The notes under the pieces are model-generated. The model had not been told where the DNA came from. It saw only the letters and a program-made list of their open reading frames with translations, and did not search any database. Shown here piece by piece: positions 29,341 through 38,248 of a stretch of DNA of 64,000 nucleotides (its first letter is position 1; each line of letters starts with the position of its first letter). The translations under genes were made by a program, and so were the position numbers. Location of the stretch: assembly GCF_900107795.1 (NCBI RefSeq), contig NZ_FNRL01000009.1, forward strand, positions 124,001-188,000, written 5' to 3'. The stretch is from Chitinophaga terrae (ex Kim and Jung 2007). Lineage in GTDB: Bacteria; Bacteroidota; Bacteroidia; Chitinophagales; Chitinophagaceae.

Positions 29341-30528
29341 TTATTTTACGAACAACCTTCCCCCGCCACCCCACTCTACCCAATCTGCCACGAAACCGTC
29401 GACCGTTTTTAAACCAATTTGTACGAACCCATATTTTGCTATATGATACCTGAGAGCCAGGCGGGCAAAGAAGAGGCTCTTTTCATTATCGCGGCGTACC
29501 GGGTTAACGCCCGGCTCTGCGACCAGAGCAAACTTCTGAATGTGCAGCATATAAGCCAGGTGAAAACCCATCAACATTTTGTCTGTTGCTTTCACATTGC
29601 CATATTTCTTCGCGTAGAGGTAACCTAAAGAACCATCATAAAATCCATCTACCCCAATACCTATACTGCTTGTATGGCTAAGACGATAGAAATAGTCCAG
29701 GACCAGCGAAGCAGTGCAATAGGTAGCATCTACATTCTCGTCTTTCGATAACTGCACAAACCCAATGGCAGCATAGAGATCCAGTTCATGAGAATGTTTA
29801 ACAGGACCAACAGGCGTGGTGATGAATGTTGGCCGGACGGGCACAGTAAAAGAGCTGTCGATCTGTTGCTTAACGATGGATTTGATCGTGTTGTAATGAT
29901 AACGTATGCCTATATGCGGCCCCGCCATGTTTAGCCCCAGGTTGGGCATATGGGTGCGGCCATTGGAAAAATGCGTCAGGTCTATGCCATATAAGAGGTC
30001 CAGGGCCTGCGACAGGCGCCGTACGCCTGCAAACGAAAGATTAAAATACAGATCGAACTTGGAACTGATCGCGTCATTGAGCGGATTGGTCTGTGGATTA
30101 TAGGGATTCAGGTCGTACGTTAATCCCAATGATAGCCCTATCTCGTAATGGTTTTTAGGACGGCGATGCACGGGTACAAAGAAAAATCCATATACCCCGC
30201 TGGGCTTTCCAAGGATTGTAGCGTTGCCGATATCGCCTGTGTAGAAACCCAGTCCATAGCTTGGATAGTTGAATACCCGCTGCCATTCCTGTTTCCCTGT
30301 CGACATCCATCCCATTCTTAATTCCAGCGCGTTATAGCCATGATCCAGTATGTTAGTTAGCTCATCGCCTTCGTAGAGGTGAACGCCGGTATGCAGTTTC
30401 AGTTCCAGGTATTTATGCCTGCCCAGGTTAGGATTGCGCTTTGCTTTCAGCCACAGGTCTGTGGTGTCTTGTGCGCTGAGTTTCCATCCGATCAATATGA
30501 ATAATAAAATCAGAAAGCGGTTCTTCAT
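29341..30528 (-). CDS. PagL-like acyloxyacyl hydrolase family outer-membrane protein
   Basis: 395 residues with a signal peptide (MKNRFLILLFILIGWKLSA). Alternating aromatic beta strands end in RYHIAKYGFVQIGLKT, as in an outer-membrane barrel. The segment GIDLTHFSNGRTHMPNLGLN has the His-x-Ser arrangement of the lipid A 3-O-deacylase PagL active site. It is about twice as long as Pseudomonas PagL, with an N-terminal extension (LWLKAKRNPNLGRHKYLELK). I start at 30528 because the signal peptide begins there; the frame is open to 30561. Lipid A deacylation is inferred from the motif only. Confidence 0.75.
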   Translation of the reverse strand: MKNRFLILLFILIGWKLSAQDTTDLWLKAKRNPNLGRHKYLELKLHTGVHLYEGDELTNILDHGYNALELRMGWMSTGKQEWQRVFNYPSYGLGFYTGDIGNATILGKPSGVYGFFFVPVHRRPKNHYEIGLSLGLTYDLNPYNPQTNPLNDAISSKFDLYFNLSFAGVRRLSQALDLLYGIDLTHFSNGRTHMPNLGLNMAGPHIGIRYHYNTIKSIVKQQIDSSFTVPVRPTFITTPVGPVKHSHELDLYAAIGFVQLSKDENVDATYCTASLVLDYFYRLSHTSSIGIGVDGFYDGSLGYLYAKKYGNVKATDKMLMGFHLAYMLHIQKFALVAEPGVNPVRRDNEKSLFFARLALRYHIAKYGFVQIGLKTVDGFVADWVEWGGGGRLFVK

Positions 30529-30658
30529 ATGAATTAATAGACCTGATACCCAGGTAAACACATGGAAGGCGGGAATGTTCAGATTATTAACAAGCCTGGA
30601 TTTGGAACACTAATATTAATTAACTTGCATCCATCTTTAAAGCCCTTAACAAACTATT

Positions 30659-31375
30659 ATGTACAAAAAATACCTGTTAATTGGTGTACTGGGATGCTTA
30701 TCCGTCCACGGTTTCAGTCAGACTAAAGCGCCTGCCAAAAAGCCGGTAGCCAAACCTGTGGCAAAAGCGCCTGCATTAAAAAACCGGGTAGATTCTGTCA
30801 GCTATGGTATCGGCGTTAATATCGCTGAAAACCTGAAAGCCCAGGACCTGGAACATGTTAACACTGCTGTGTTGGTTAAAGCGATACAGGATGTGTTAAA
30901 AAAACAACCTTTAGTATTGTCAAAAGAAGAATGCGATATGAGTATCAGTAATTACCTGCAGCAACTGAAAGCTGAAAAAGCAGCGAAAAATAAAGAAGAA
31001 GGATTGAAATTCCTGGCAGCCAATAAAACCAAAGAAGGCGTAGTAACCTTACCTGATGGATTGCAGTACCAGATCCTGCAAGCCGGTAATGGTCCTAAGC
31101 CAACGATCAACGATAAAGTTAAAACGCATTACCATGGTACGCTCATCGATGGAACTGTATTTGACAGTTCTGTAGAAAGGGGCCAACCTATCTCCTTCCC
31201 TGTGAGCGGCGTGATCAAAGGCTGGACGGAAGCCCTGCAGTTGATGCCGGTAGGCTCCAAATGGAGACTGTTCATCCCGTCTGACCTGGCATACGGCGAT
31301 CGTGGCGCTGGTCCAAAGATCGGCCCGGGCAGCACGCTGATCTTCGATGTGGAATTGCTGGCGATCGAGCAGTAG
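30659..31375 (+). CDS. FKBP-type peptidyl-prolyl cis-trans isomerase, FkpA/Mip-like
   Basis: Periplasmic folding catalyst of 238 residues. A signal peptide (LLIGVLGCLSVHGFS) is followed by a Lys/Pro/Ala-rich linker with KPVAKPVAKAPA. A helical dimerisation domain comes next (VDSVSYGIGVNIAENLKAQD). The FKBP domain (about 125-238) includes VKTHYHGTLIDGTVFDSSVE, VIKGWTEALQLMPVGSKWRL and IPSDLAYGDRGAG, with the conserved Asp, Phe, Trp and Tyr of the active site. The TAG stop at 31373-31375 is directly followed by the palindromic repeat. Confidence 0.93.
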   Translation: MYKKYLLIGVLGCLSVHGFSQTKAPAKKPVAKPVAKAPALKNRVDSVSYGIGVNIAENLKAQDLEHVNTAVLVKAIQDVLKKQPLVLSKEECDMSISNYLQQLKAEKAAKNKEEGLKFLAANKTKEGVVTLPDGLQYQILQAGNGPKPTINDKVKTHYHGTLIDGTVFDSSVERGQPISFPVSGVIKGWTEALQLMPVGSKWRLFIPSDLAYGDRGAGPKIGPGSTLIFDVELLAIEQ

Positions 31376-31654
31376 TTTCACGCAAAGGCGCAGAGGAGGC
31401 AAAAGAGGCGTAAGGATTTTTTTTAAGAAGATAAGGAAGCAAAGAGAAGAAGTTTATTAAGAAAATTAAGAAAGCAAAGAGGCGATGATTGTGTTATATA
31501 ACATAGTCATCGCCTCTTTGCTTTCTTATATTCACTTCAGGATAAAAAAACTTTGCTTTCTTATATTCGCTTCAGGACAAAAAAACTTTGCTTCCTTATC
31601 TTCTTAAAAAAAATCCTTACGCCTCTTTTGCCTCCTCTGCGCCTTTGCGTGAAA
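31376..31654. repeat. Long palindromic intergenic repeat, copy 3
   Basis: 279-bp element between convergent fkpA-like and aroC genes. Both ends read TTTCACGCAAAGGCGCAGAG, continuing GAGGCAAAAGAGGCGTAAGG and pairing with each other. The core is a perfect 21-bp hairpin (31468-31488 with 31507-31527) with an 18-nt loop. A sub-block with AAAAAAACTTTGCTT and TTCTTATATTC is repeated twice on the right. The left end touches the fkpA-like stop codon. The right arm runs into the aroC reading frame and encodes its last residues. Confidence 0.9.
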
Positions 31655-32642
31655 CCACCCGCGGGCGGCGTTGTTCAAGCAGCATGAAGTCCGCCAGTAC
31701 CATGGCTGTTACGGCTTCCAATACGACTGGTACGCGCAGGGCGATACAAAGATCGTGGCGGCCTTTAACGCTGAAGGTTTCTACTTCGCCGCTTTTGATA
31801 TTCAGTGTTTGTTGTTCTTTAGGCGTGCTTGATGTAGGTTTTACCGCGATACGGAATACCAGCTGGTTGCCGTTGGTAATACCTCCTACTACTCCGCCGG
31901 CGTGGTTGGTAGCTGTTTTGCCGGTTTTATCAATGATCGGATCGTTGTGTTCAAGACCTTTCATTTTTGCGGCAGCGAAACCAGCGCCAAACTCGATGCC
32001 TTTTACGGCAGGAATGGCAAATACGGCATGTGCGAGGTTCGATTCCAGCGAGTCGAAGAACGGTTCGCCGAGACCAATAGGAAGACCATCTACCGTGCAT
32101 TCCACTAATCCGCCTACGGAGTCTTTGGCTGCAATTGCAGCTTCCAGGCCCGCTTCCGGATCAGGATTTCCGCCTACTTCTTTAATAGTAGCTTTTACCT
32201 GTATGTCGTCGCCCAGGATCTTTTTGGCTATAACACCGGCTGCAACGAGGTTCAGGGTTAAACGGCCGCTGAAATGTCCGCCGCCTCTGTAATCTTCAAA
32301 GCCGCCGAATTTTTCGGTTGCTACAAAGTCGGCATGGCCGGGCCTTGGAAATTCCCGCAGTTTCTCATAGTCGGTGCTCCGGGTATTGTTATTCTCAAAA
32401 AGAATAGTGATCGGCGCACCGGTTGTATGATCGTTGAAGACGCCGGACTTCAGGAAGGGCAGGTCTTCTTCTTTACGGGGAGTAGTGCCCCTGGCGCCGC
32501 CTTTACGGCGTTCCAGGTCGGCCAGGAAGTCTTCCTGTTTTAACGGTACGCCTGCGGGTACGCCGTCTATATTTACGCCAACACTGGCGCCATGAGATTC
32601 TCCAAAAACTGTAACCCTGAATAGTCTACCAAAACTGTTCAC
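31617..32642 (-). CDS. aroC: Chorismate synthase
   Basis: Last step of the shikimate pathway: EPSP to chorismate with reduced FMN. Family signatures are present: FRVTVFGESHGASVG at the N terminus, YRGGGHFSGRLTLNLVAAGV in the middle and GGVVGGITNGNQLVFRIAVK near residue 260. I start at the GTG at 32642 (MNSFGRLFRVT as in homologues); a TTG two codons upstream is possible. The normal protein ends about at EQRRPRV; the final VSRKGAEEAKEA is encoded by the palindromic repeat, so the repeat has replaced the original stop. Last gene of the aromatic operon. Confidence 0.96.
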   Translation of the reverse strand: MNSFGRLFRVTVFGESHGASVGVNIDGVPAGVPLKQEDFLADLERRKGGARGTTPRKEEDLPFLKSGVFNDHTTGAPITILFENNNTRSTDYEKLREFPRPGHADFVATEKFGGFEDYRGGGHFSGRLTLNLVAAGVIAKKILGDDIQVKATIKEVGGNPDPEAGLEAAIAAKDSVGGLVECTVDGLPIGLGEPFFDSLESNLAHAVFAIPAVKGIEFGAGFAAAKMKGLEHNDPIIDKTGKTATNHAGGVVGGITNGNQLVFRIAVKPTSSTPKEQQTLNIKSGEVETFSVKGRHDLCIALRVPVVLEAVTAMVLADFMLLEQRRPRVVSRKGAEEAKEA

Positions 32643-32669
32643 GCACAAAATGATTTAAAGTGATAAATA

Positions 32670-33932
32670 CTAAACGTTCACCGCAACCTTTCCACCTATC
32701 AGTTCAAGGTGATCGAAAAATTCGGGATAAGATTTATTGATAGCTTCGGCATTGTCTATCGTTACAGGACCGTCGGCGGTGAGGGCAGCCACAGCGCAGG
32801 CCATTGCGATACGGTGATCGTTATGCGAATGTACCTGTGCGCCTTTTATACCGGTACCGCCATGTACGAGCATAATATCGCCTTGGAGGTCTATCCGGAT
32901 GCCCATTTTGCCAAATTCTTCCTGCAAGGTAAGTCCTCTGTCGCTTTCTTTATGAGCCAGGCGGCTTACGCCTTTAATGGTGGTAATGCCTTTGCAGTTG
33001 GCAGCCAATGCTACCAGTGGCGGGAAAAGATCAGGGCAGTCGGTAGCGTCAAATTCAAAAGGATTCAGTCCTCCTTTTTCAATGTTAACGGTGAATACTC
33101 CTTCCAGCATACCGGCGCCGGCTTTCTTCAGCGCATCGATGATCGCTTTGTCTGATTGCGCGGAAGCAGTGTTGAGATGCTGAACTTCTGCTTTACCTGC
33201 TACCGCAGCAGCTACCAGCAGAAATGCCGCACCGCTCCAATCTCCTTCCACCGTATATTCCACGGCTTTGTAAGCCTGTTTTTTTCTGAAGTAAAAAGTT
33301 TCAAAGTTCTTTTCTTCTACATGTACGCCAAAATGTTCCATTAGCTGGAGGGTGAGCGCAATGTAAGGTTTGCTTTTCAGATCGGTTACGGTGATGGTAG
33401 CATCGTCTGCCACCGCGCCGTAAGCCATAAGTAAACCGGTGAGGAACTGGGAACTGAGCGACCCGTCGATAGTAATGTTCTTAGGTGTTAACGGACCCTG
33501 GATCTGCAGCGGTAATTTACCGCCGTTAGTAACGCATTTTACACCGAGTTGAGGAAGCACTTCCTCGAAGAAGTTCATTGGCCTGGTTTTCAGGCTGCCA
33601 TGCCCTTCGATGGTGATAGCAATATCGGATAATGCAGCGATTGGAGTGAACATACGGATACCTAAACCAGATTCGCCGCAGTTGATCTCATCATAAAAAG
33701 GCTTTACACCGTTGCTGGTGATTTCAAAATGATCGGCTTCTCTTTTGATCTTGGCGCCCAGGTTTTCTGCGACTTCCAAAGCAGCCAGACAGTCGTTGCT
33801 CAGGCCCGGGTTACGGATAATGCTGGTTCCACGTGCCAGTAAGGCAGCAGCAACAGCGCGTTGCATTGCACTTTTAGAAGGATTGGCCGTAACAGTACCT
33901 TTAATGACGGCTGGTGATACAGTAACTTGCAT
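32670..33932 (-). CDS. aroA: 3-phosphoshikimate 1-carboxyvinyltransferase (EPSP synthase)
   Basis: Joins shikimate-3-phosphate and PEP. 420 residues, the usual length. Motifs: TANPSKSAMQRAVAAALLAR (phosphate-binding start), NCGESGLGIRMFTPIAAL, DGSLSSQFLTGLLMAYGAV, DATDCPDLFPPLVALAANC and VSRLAHKESDRGLTLQEEF, with HNDHRIAMACAVAAL near the end. The SLSSQ loop (rather than SAQ) is usual for this phylum. Stands 27-28 nt upstream of aroC and 39 nt downstream of aroB. Confidence 0.97.
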   Translation of the reverse strand: MQVTVSPAVIKGTVTANPSKSAMQRAVAAALLARGTSIIRNPGLSNDCLAALEVAENLGAKIKREADHFEITSNGVKPFYDEINCGESGLGIRMFTPIAALSDIAITIEGHGSLKTRPMNFFEEVLPQLGVKCVTNGGKLPLQIQGPLTPKNITIDGSLSSQFLTGLLMAYGAVADDATITVTDLKSKPYIALTLQLMEHFGVHVEEKNFETFYFRKKQAYKAVEYTVEGDWSGAAFLLVAAAVAGKAEVQHLNTASAQSDKAIIDALKKAGAGMLEGVFTVNIEKGGLNPFEFDATDCPDLFPPLVALAANCKGITTIKGVSRLAHKESDRGLTLQEEFGKMGIRIDLQGDIMLVHGGTGIKGAQVHSHNDHRIAMACAVAALTADGPVTIDNAEAINKSYPEFFDHLELIGGKVAVNV

Positions 33933-33971
33933 ATGTAAATTTCGTCTGCCTTTAAATTGATGATTGAATGT

Positions 33972-34997
33972 TTAGAGGTCCTGGAGCAACTGTTTAAGCT
34001 CAGTGATAGGAACAGGCATTGTGGTAGCCTTGCCTATCTCTTCCAGCAATACGAAATGGATCACATCCTTTTCGCGCTTCTTATCCAGTTTGAAGATATC
34101 AAAAACAGCTTCTTTATCTGAAGTAAATGCAACAGGAAGTTGATAATCGTTGATCAGTTTGATCAAACGAAGGGTGGAGGCATTAGGGAGGTTCAACAGT
34201 TTTTCGGAGAACCTGGTAGCCGCTACCATGCCGATAGCTACTGCTTTGCCATGTGCGATATGTTCCAGTTTTTCCACTGCATGCCCTAATGTATGGCCGA
34301 AGTTCAGCCAGCGCCGCATACCTGTTTCCAGTTCATCTTCCAGCACAACTTTAGTTTTTGCCGCTACCGATTTTTCCACCAGGTATTGCAGCACACTAAC
34401 ATCTTTTGCCAGCGCTTTAGAAATATTGGCTTCCAGGTAATCGAATAATGCCGCATCCATAATACAGGCATATTTGATGATCTCTGCAAAGCCATTATGC
34501 CATTCTTCCGACGGCATAGATAACGGTAACGTATAATCGAAAAGAATGAAAGCCGGCTGGCGGATCACTCCCAACAAGTTCTTTTGTTTACCATGGCTTA
34601 CTCCGTTCTTTCCGCCAATAGAAGCATCTACCTGCGCTAACAACGTGGTTGGTACAAATCCGAAAGGAATTCCCCGCATGTAGATGCTGGCCGCAAACCC
34701 GGCCACATCTGTGAGCATTCCTCCGCCTATTCCTACCAGGGTTGTTTTACGATCAGCTTCATAACCTATCAGGCCATCTATTATCTTTTCTACCGTGGTC
34801 ATGTTCTTCACTTCTTCTCCAGAAGCTACAACGATCTTTTTCCAATCGTGCAGCACATGACCATGATGTCTTTCTACATTCTCATCGATCACCAACACCG
34901 CTCTGTTGCGATCTACATGATTGCCTAAATTTGCTAATTGTTCTCCTAAAAAATAGGTTGTTGCCTGTTGTTGAAACTGATGTACTTGTTTTAGCAT
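33972..34997 (-). CDS. aroB: 3-dehydroquinate synthase
   Basis: Second step of the shikimate pathway, NAD- and metal-dependent cyclisation of DAHP. 341 residues. Recognisable: VGIGGGMLTDVAGFAASIYM (NAD-binding glycines), PFGFVPTTLLAQVDASIGGK, AEIIKYACIMDAALFDYLEA and RRWLNFGHTLGHAVEKLEHI with the metal-binding His residues. Placed third from the end of the operon. Ninety-nine nt with a 12-bp hairpin separate it from the upstream DAHP synthase gene. Confidence 0.97.
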   Translation of the reverse strand: MLKQVHQFQQQATTYFLGEQLANLGNHVDRNRAVLVIDENVERHHGHVLHDWKKIVVASGEEVKNMTTVEKIIDGLIGYEADRKTTLVGIGGGMLTDVAGFAASIYMRGIPFGFVPTTLLAQVDASIGGKNGVSHGKQKNLLGVIRQPAFILFDYTLPLSMPSEEWHNGFAEIIKYACIMDAALFDYLEANISKALAKDVSVLQYLVEKSVAAKTKVVLEDELETGMRRWLNFGHTLGHAVEKLEHIAHGKAVAIGMVAATRFSEKLLNLPNASTLRLIKLINDYQLPVAFTSDKEAVFDIFKLDKKREKDVIHFVLLEEIGKATTMPVPITELKQLLQDL

Positions 34998-35040
34998 GCA
35001 GCTTTTGCTTTAAGCCATTCGTAAAAAAATAAACAATAGA

Positions 35041-35084
35041 ATTACCAGCAGCCGGCGGTACAGTAACCTGTTGCTGCTGGTAAT
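35041..35084 (-). other. Intercistronic RNA hairpin before aroB
   Basis: Perfect 12-bp stem (35041-35052 with 35073-35084) with a 20-nt loop, in the gap between the DAHP synthase/chorismate mutase gene and aroB. The U-rich stretch only begins some nucleotides later, so it may be a weak terminator or an mRNA-processing or stability element. Confidence 0.6.
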
Positions 35085-35096
35085 GAAATATGATGA

Positions 35097-36200
35097 CTAT
35101 TTTTCTTCGTTCATCACTTTGTTCTGACGGTTGATTGATTCCAGGTGCACTGCATCGAAATACTTCAGGATGAATTCTTTTGTCAGACCTAATTTCTCTC
35201 CTTTAGCGATGTTACGTTCCAGGATCTCGTTCCAGCGGTTAGTTTGCAGGATAGTGATGTTGTTCTCTTTCTTGTACATACCTATCTTTTCTGCGATCTT
35301 CATACGATTGCCCAGCAGCAGCATGATCTCATCATCTACCTGGTTGATCTGAGCACGTAATTTTTCCAGCGCTGTGTTTACTTCTTTTTTATCTGTATGT
35401 TCTCTTCTCCAAACAATACCATCCAGCAGGGCGCCTAATTTTTCAGGAGTGATCTGCTGTTTGGCGTCGCTCCATGCGTTATCAGGATCAACGTGCGTTT
35501 CCAGCATCAGGCCATCGTAATCCAGGTCAATTGCTTCCTGTGAAACTTCCTGCAGGATATCACGACGACCGGAGATATGGCTAGGATCGCAGATCATAGG
35601 CAGTTCGGGCATACGGCGTTTCAGTTCGATAGCCAGGTGCCACATTGGAGCGTTACGGTATTGAGTATTGCCGTAGCTGGAGAAACCGCGATGGATCAGA
35701 CCTACTTTGGAAATACCGGCTTTCTGAATTCTTTCAACAGCACCGATCCAGAGTTCCAGGTCCGGGTTGATAGGATTCTTAATCAAAACTGTAGTATCTA
35801 CGCCTTTCAGCGCGTCTGCCACTTCCTGCACAGAGAAAGGATTCACGGTAGTACGTGCACCAACCCAGAGGATGTCGACACCAAAGTGTAGCGCATCTTC
35901 TACCTGTTTAGCTGTTGCAACTTCCACTGCTACGGGTAAACCAGTCAGTTCACGCGCTTTCTGCAGCCATGGCAAACCTTTAGTGCCAATACCTTCGAAA
36001 GAACCCGGGCGGGTACGCGGTTTCCAGATACCTGCGCGGAGTACATCCACTTTGCCTGTTTTCTGCAATGCTAATGCAGTGGCTAATACCTGCTCTTCTG
36101 TTTCAGCGCTGCAAGGGCCTGAAATGATCAACGGCTTTTTATCGGAAGACGGATCAGAGAATTTAGTTTTTGATAAGATTTGTTCCATTGTCTGTACCAT
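35097..36200 (-). CDS. Bifunctional DAHP synthase / type II chorismate mutase
   Basis: 367 residues with two domains. Residues about 1-260 are a class I-beta (KDO8PS-like) DAHP synthase: LIISGPCSAETEEQVLATAL, WKPRTRPGSFEGIGTKGLPW, ELPMICDPSHISGRRDIL. Residues about 270-360 are an AroQ chorismate mutase (LEKLRAQINQVDDEIMLLLG, then RMKIAEKIGMYKK). The fusion makes the first shikimate enzyme carry the branch-point mutase, which in related bacteria gives feedback control by prephenate or chorismate. No separate ACT domain is seen. It lies between tyrA (34 nt away) and aroB. Confidence 0.96.
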   Translation of the reverse strand: MVQTMEQILSKTKFSDPSSDKKPLIISGPCSAETEEQVLATALALQKTGKVDVLRAGIWKPRTRPGSFEGIGTKGLPWLQKARELTGLPVAVEVATAKQVEDALHFGVDILWVGARTTVNPFSVQEVADALKGVDTTVLIKNPINPDLELWIGAVERIQKAGISKVGLIHRGFSSYGNTQYRNAPMWHLAIELKRRMPELPMICDPSHISGRRDILQEVSQEAIDLDYDGLMLETHVDPDNAWSDAKQQITPEKLGALLDGIVWRREHTDKKEVNTALEKLRAQINQVDDEIMLLLGNRMKIAEKIGMYKKENNITILQTNRWNEILERNIAKGEKLGLTKEFILKYFDAVHLESINRQNKVMNEEK

Positions 36201-36234
36201 AATATTGAAGTTAAGGAGATTATTAGAATTTGAA

Positions 36235-37077
36235 TTATTTAAGGATCTTTCTGATTTTATTGGATTTCTGAATGAGTTTGTAGAAGGTATCGTAGTCTTC
36301 TGCTTCCAGCAATGTTTTCATTTGCTGAAGCTGGCTGATATGTTCGTCCAGTACATCCAGTACATTATTCCTGTTATGTTTGAAGATGGGCACCCACATA
36401 TCGGGAGAGCTTTTTGCCAGGCGCACGGTAGATTCGAAACCACCGCTTGCCAGTTCGAATATGCGGCCCGACTCTTTTTCTTTCTTCAACACCGTTAAAG
36501 CCAGCGCGAAAGAAGTGATATGGGAGATATGCGATACGTAAGCTGTATGCAGGTCATGTTCTTCTCCGTTCATATACACGGTGCGCATCTGCAGGCTATC
36601 TACCATATTTTCCACCAGTTCCAGCGCATCTTCGTCACTGTTCTTCACATCGCAAAGCACCATTGTTTTATGTGTGAAGAGATTTCTTACAGCAGCGTCG
36701 GGGCCGGAATACTCGGTGCCGGCCATCGGGTGGGCAGCAACGAAGCGTCCCCTGTTGGGATGACCGGCAACGAGTTCCAATATTTTTTCTTTGGTAGATC
36801 CAACATCCATGATCACCTGGTGAGGCTTTACTTTGTCCATGATCCCGGGCAAAGTTTTGAGCACAGCATCCACGGGGATTGCCAGCACGATCAGATCAGC
36901 GCGGTCCATTGCGTCATCCAGGGATACGGCTTCGTCCACGATGTTCAGCTCTACCGCCCTTTGGAGGTTGGCAGCGCTTTGATCAACGCCCAATACTTTG
37001 TCGGCTACGCGCTTCTCTTTTAATGTAATAGCCAGCGAGCCTCCTATTAAACCTGTTCCTATTATTGCAGCAATCAT
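36235..37077 (-). CDS. tyrA: Prephenate dehydrogenase
   Basis: NAD(P)-dependent conversion of prephenate to 4-hydroxyphenylpyruvate for tyrosine. 280 residues: Rossmann start IIGTGLIGGSLAITLKEKRV, DRADLIVLAIPVDAVLKTLP, VGSTKEKILELV, and FVAAHPMAGTEYSGPDAA with the conserved His. The helical C-terminal domain includes HDLHTAYVSHISHITSFALA. No ACT or mutase domain is fused. Its start overlaps the stop of the upstream aminotransferase gene as ATGA. Confidence 0.95.
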   Translation of the reverse strand: MIAAIIGTGLIGGSLAITLKEKRVADKVLGVDQSAANLQRAVELNIVDEAVSLDDAMDRADLIVLAIPVDAVLKTLPGIMDKVKPHQVIMDVGSTKEKILELVAGHPNRGRFVAAHPMAGTEYSGPDAAVRNLFTHKTMVLCDVKNSDEDALELVENMVDSLQMRTVYMNGEEHDLHTAYVSHISHITSFALALTVLKKEKESGRIFELASGGFESTVRLAKSSPDMWVPIFKHNRNNVLDVLDEHISQLQQMKTLLEAEDYDTFYKLIQKSNKIRKILK

Positions 37078-38237
37078 TTTACACTGGTTTTAATCCGCTC
37101 AATAGCATCTGAAAAAACAGCAGCATCCTGGCAAAGGCTAACCCTGATATAGCCGTTACCGTTACTACCGAAAATGCCGCCGGGAGTGATAAATACGCGC
37201 GCTTTCTGCAATACTTCATCCGCCAGGGCGTAACCGCTTTCGGCTGTTGCAGGAATTTTGGCCCAAACAAACATGCCTACCTGGTCGGTGCTGTACTGGC
37301 AGTTCAGCAGGTCGAGCAGTTCAAATACTTTGGAACGGCGGGCGCTGTAAATAGAATTCAGCTGGTCGTACCAGTCTTTGCCCAGTTCCAGTGCTTTAAC
37401 AGCGGCCATCTGCATAGGCTGGAACATACCAGAATCCATATTGCTTTTAAAGCGTAATACTTCATTGACGCGGTTGGCGTCTCCTACGAGCATGCCTATA
37501 CGCCATCCGGCCATATTGGAAGATTTGCTGAGCGAGTTCAGCTCCAGCACCACATCTTTAGCTCCTTCCACCTGTAACAGGCTTTCGGGATGTTCGTTCA
37601 GGATAAAGCTGTACGGATTATCATGACAGATCAGGATCTGGTGTTCTTTTGCGAAAGCGATCAGCTTTTTAGCAAAATCTTTATTTGTTTTAGCGCCGGT
37701 AGGCATGTGCGGGTAGTTCACCCACATCAGTTTCACGTTTGACAGGTCTTTCTTTGCCAGGGCGTCTAAATCGGGCAGCCAGTTGTTTTCGGCTGTCAGG
37801 TCGTAATCTACAACGGTTGCACCGCTCAGGTTTACGGCAGAGCGATAGGTTGGATAACCGGGATTCGGGATCAGCGCTTCGTCTCCTTCCTGCAGGTAGG
37901 TCATGCAAATATGCATGATGCCTTCTTTAGACCCGATGAGCGGCAATACTTCGGTATCAGGATTTAAGGTAACCTGGTAGAAGCGTTGGTACCAATCGGC
38001 CATTGCTTTGCGCAGCGCCGGGATGCCTTTATAGCCCTGGTACGCATGCGTGTTGGGTAGTGCGGCATATTCGTTCAATGCTGCTACTACGGAAGGGTGT
38101 GGAGGTAGATCGGGGCTTCCGATACCAAGGTTGATCACTTTGGTACCGTTCTTATTCATTTCGTCGATTTCCCGGAGTTTTTTACTGAAGTAGTATTCTT
38201 CCGTTCCTTGTAACCTTTTTGCAACCTGTATCTGCAT
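37074..38237 (-). CDS. Class I/II PLP aminotransferase, probable aromatic aminotransferase
   Basis: 387-residue fold-type I enzyme. VINLGIGSPDLPPHPSVVAA begins the family core; IPNPGYPTYRSAVNLSG and WVNYPHMPTGAKTNK bind cofactor and substrate; ELNSLSKSSNMAGWRIGML contains the PLP Lys; GNGYIRVSLC holds the carboxylate-binding Arg. Sequence alone does not separate aromatic from LL-diaminopimelate-type members. Its place between pheA and tyrA strongly suggests transamination of phenylpyruvate and hydroxyphenylpyruvate. Confidence 0.88.
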   Translation of the reverse strand: MQIQVAKRLQGTEEYYFSKKLREIDEMNKNGTKVINLGIGSPDLPPHPSVVAALNEYAALPNTHAYQGYKGIPALRKAMADWYQRFYQVTLNPDTEVLPLIGSKEGIMHICMTYLQEGDEALIPNPGYPTYRSAVNLSGATVVDYDLTAENNWLPDLDALAKKDLSNVKLMWVNYPHMPTGAKTNKDFAKKLIAFAKEHQILICHDNPYSFILNEHPESLLQVEGAKDVVLELNSLSKSSNMAGWRIGMLVGDANRVNEVLRFKSNMDSGMFQPMQMAAVKALELGKDWYDQLNSIYSARRSKVFELLDLLNCQYSTDQVGMFVWAKIPATAESGYALADEVLQKARVFITPGGIFGSNGNGYIRVSLCQDAAVFSDAIERIKTSVK

Positions 38238-38248
38238 ACAAATTATTA

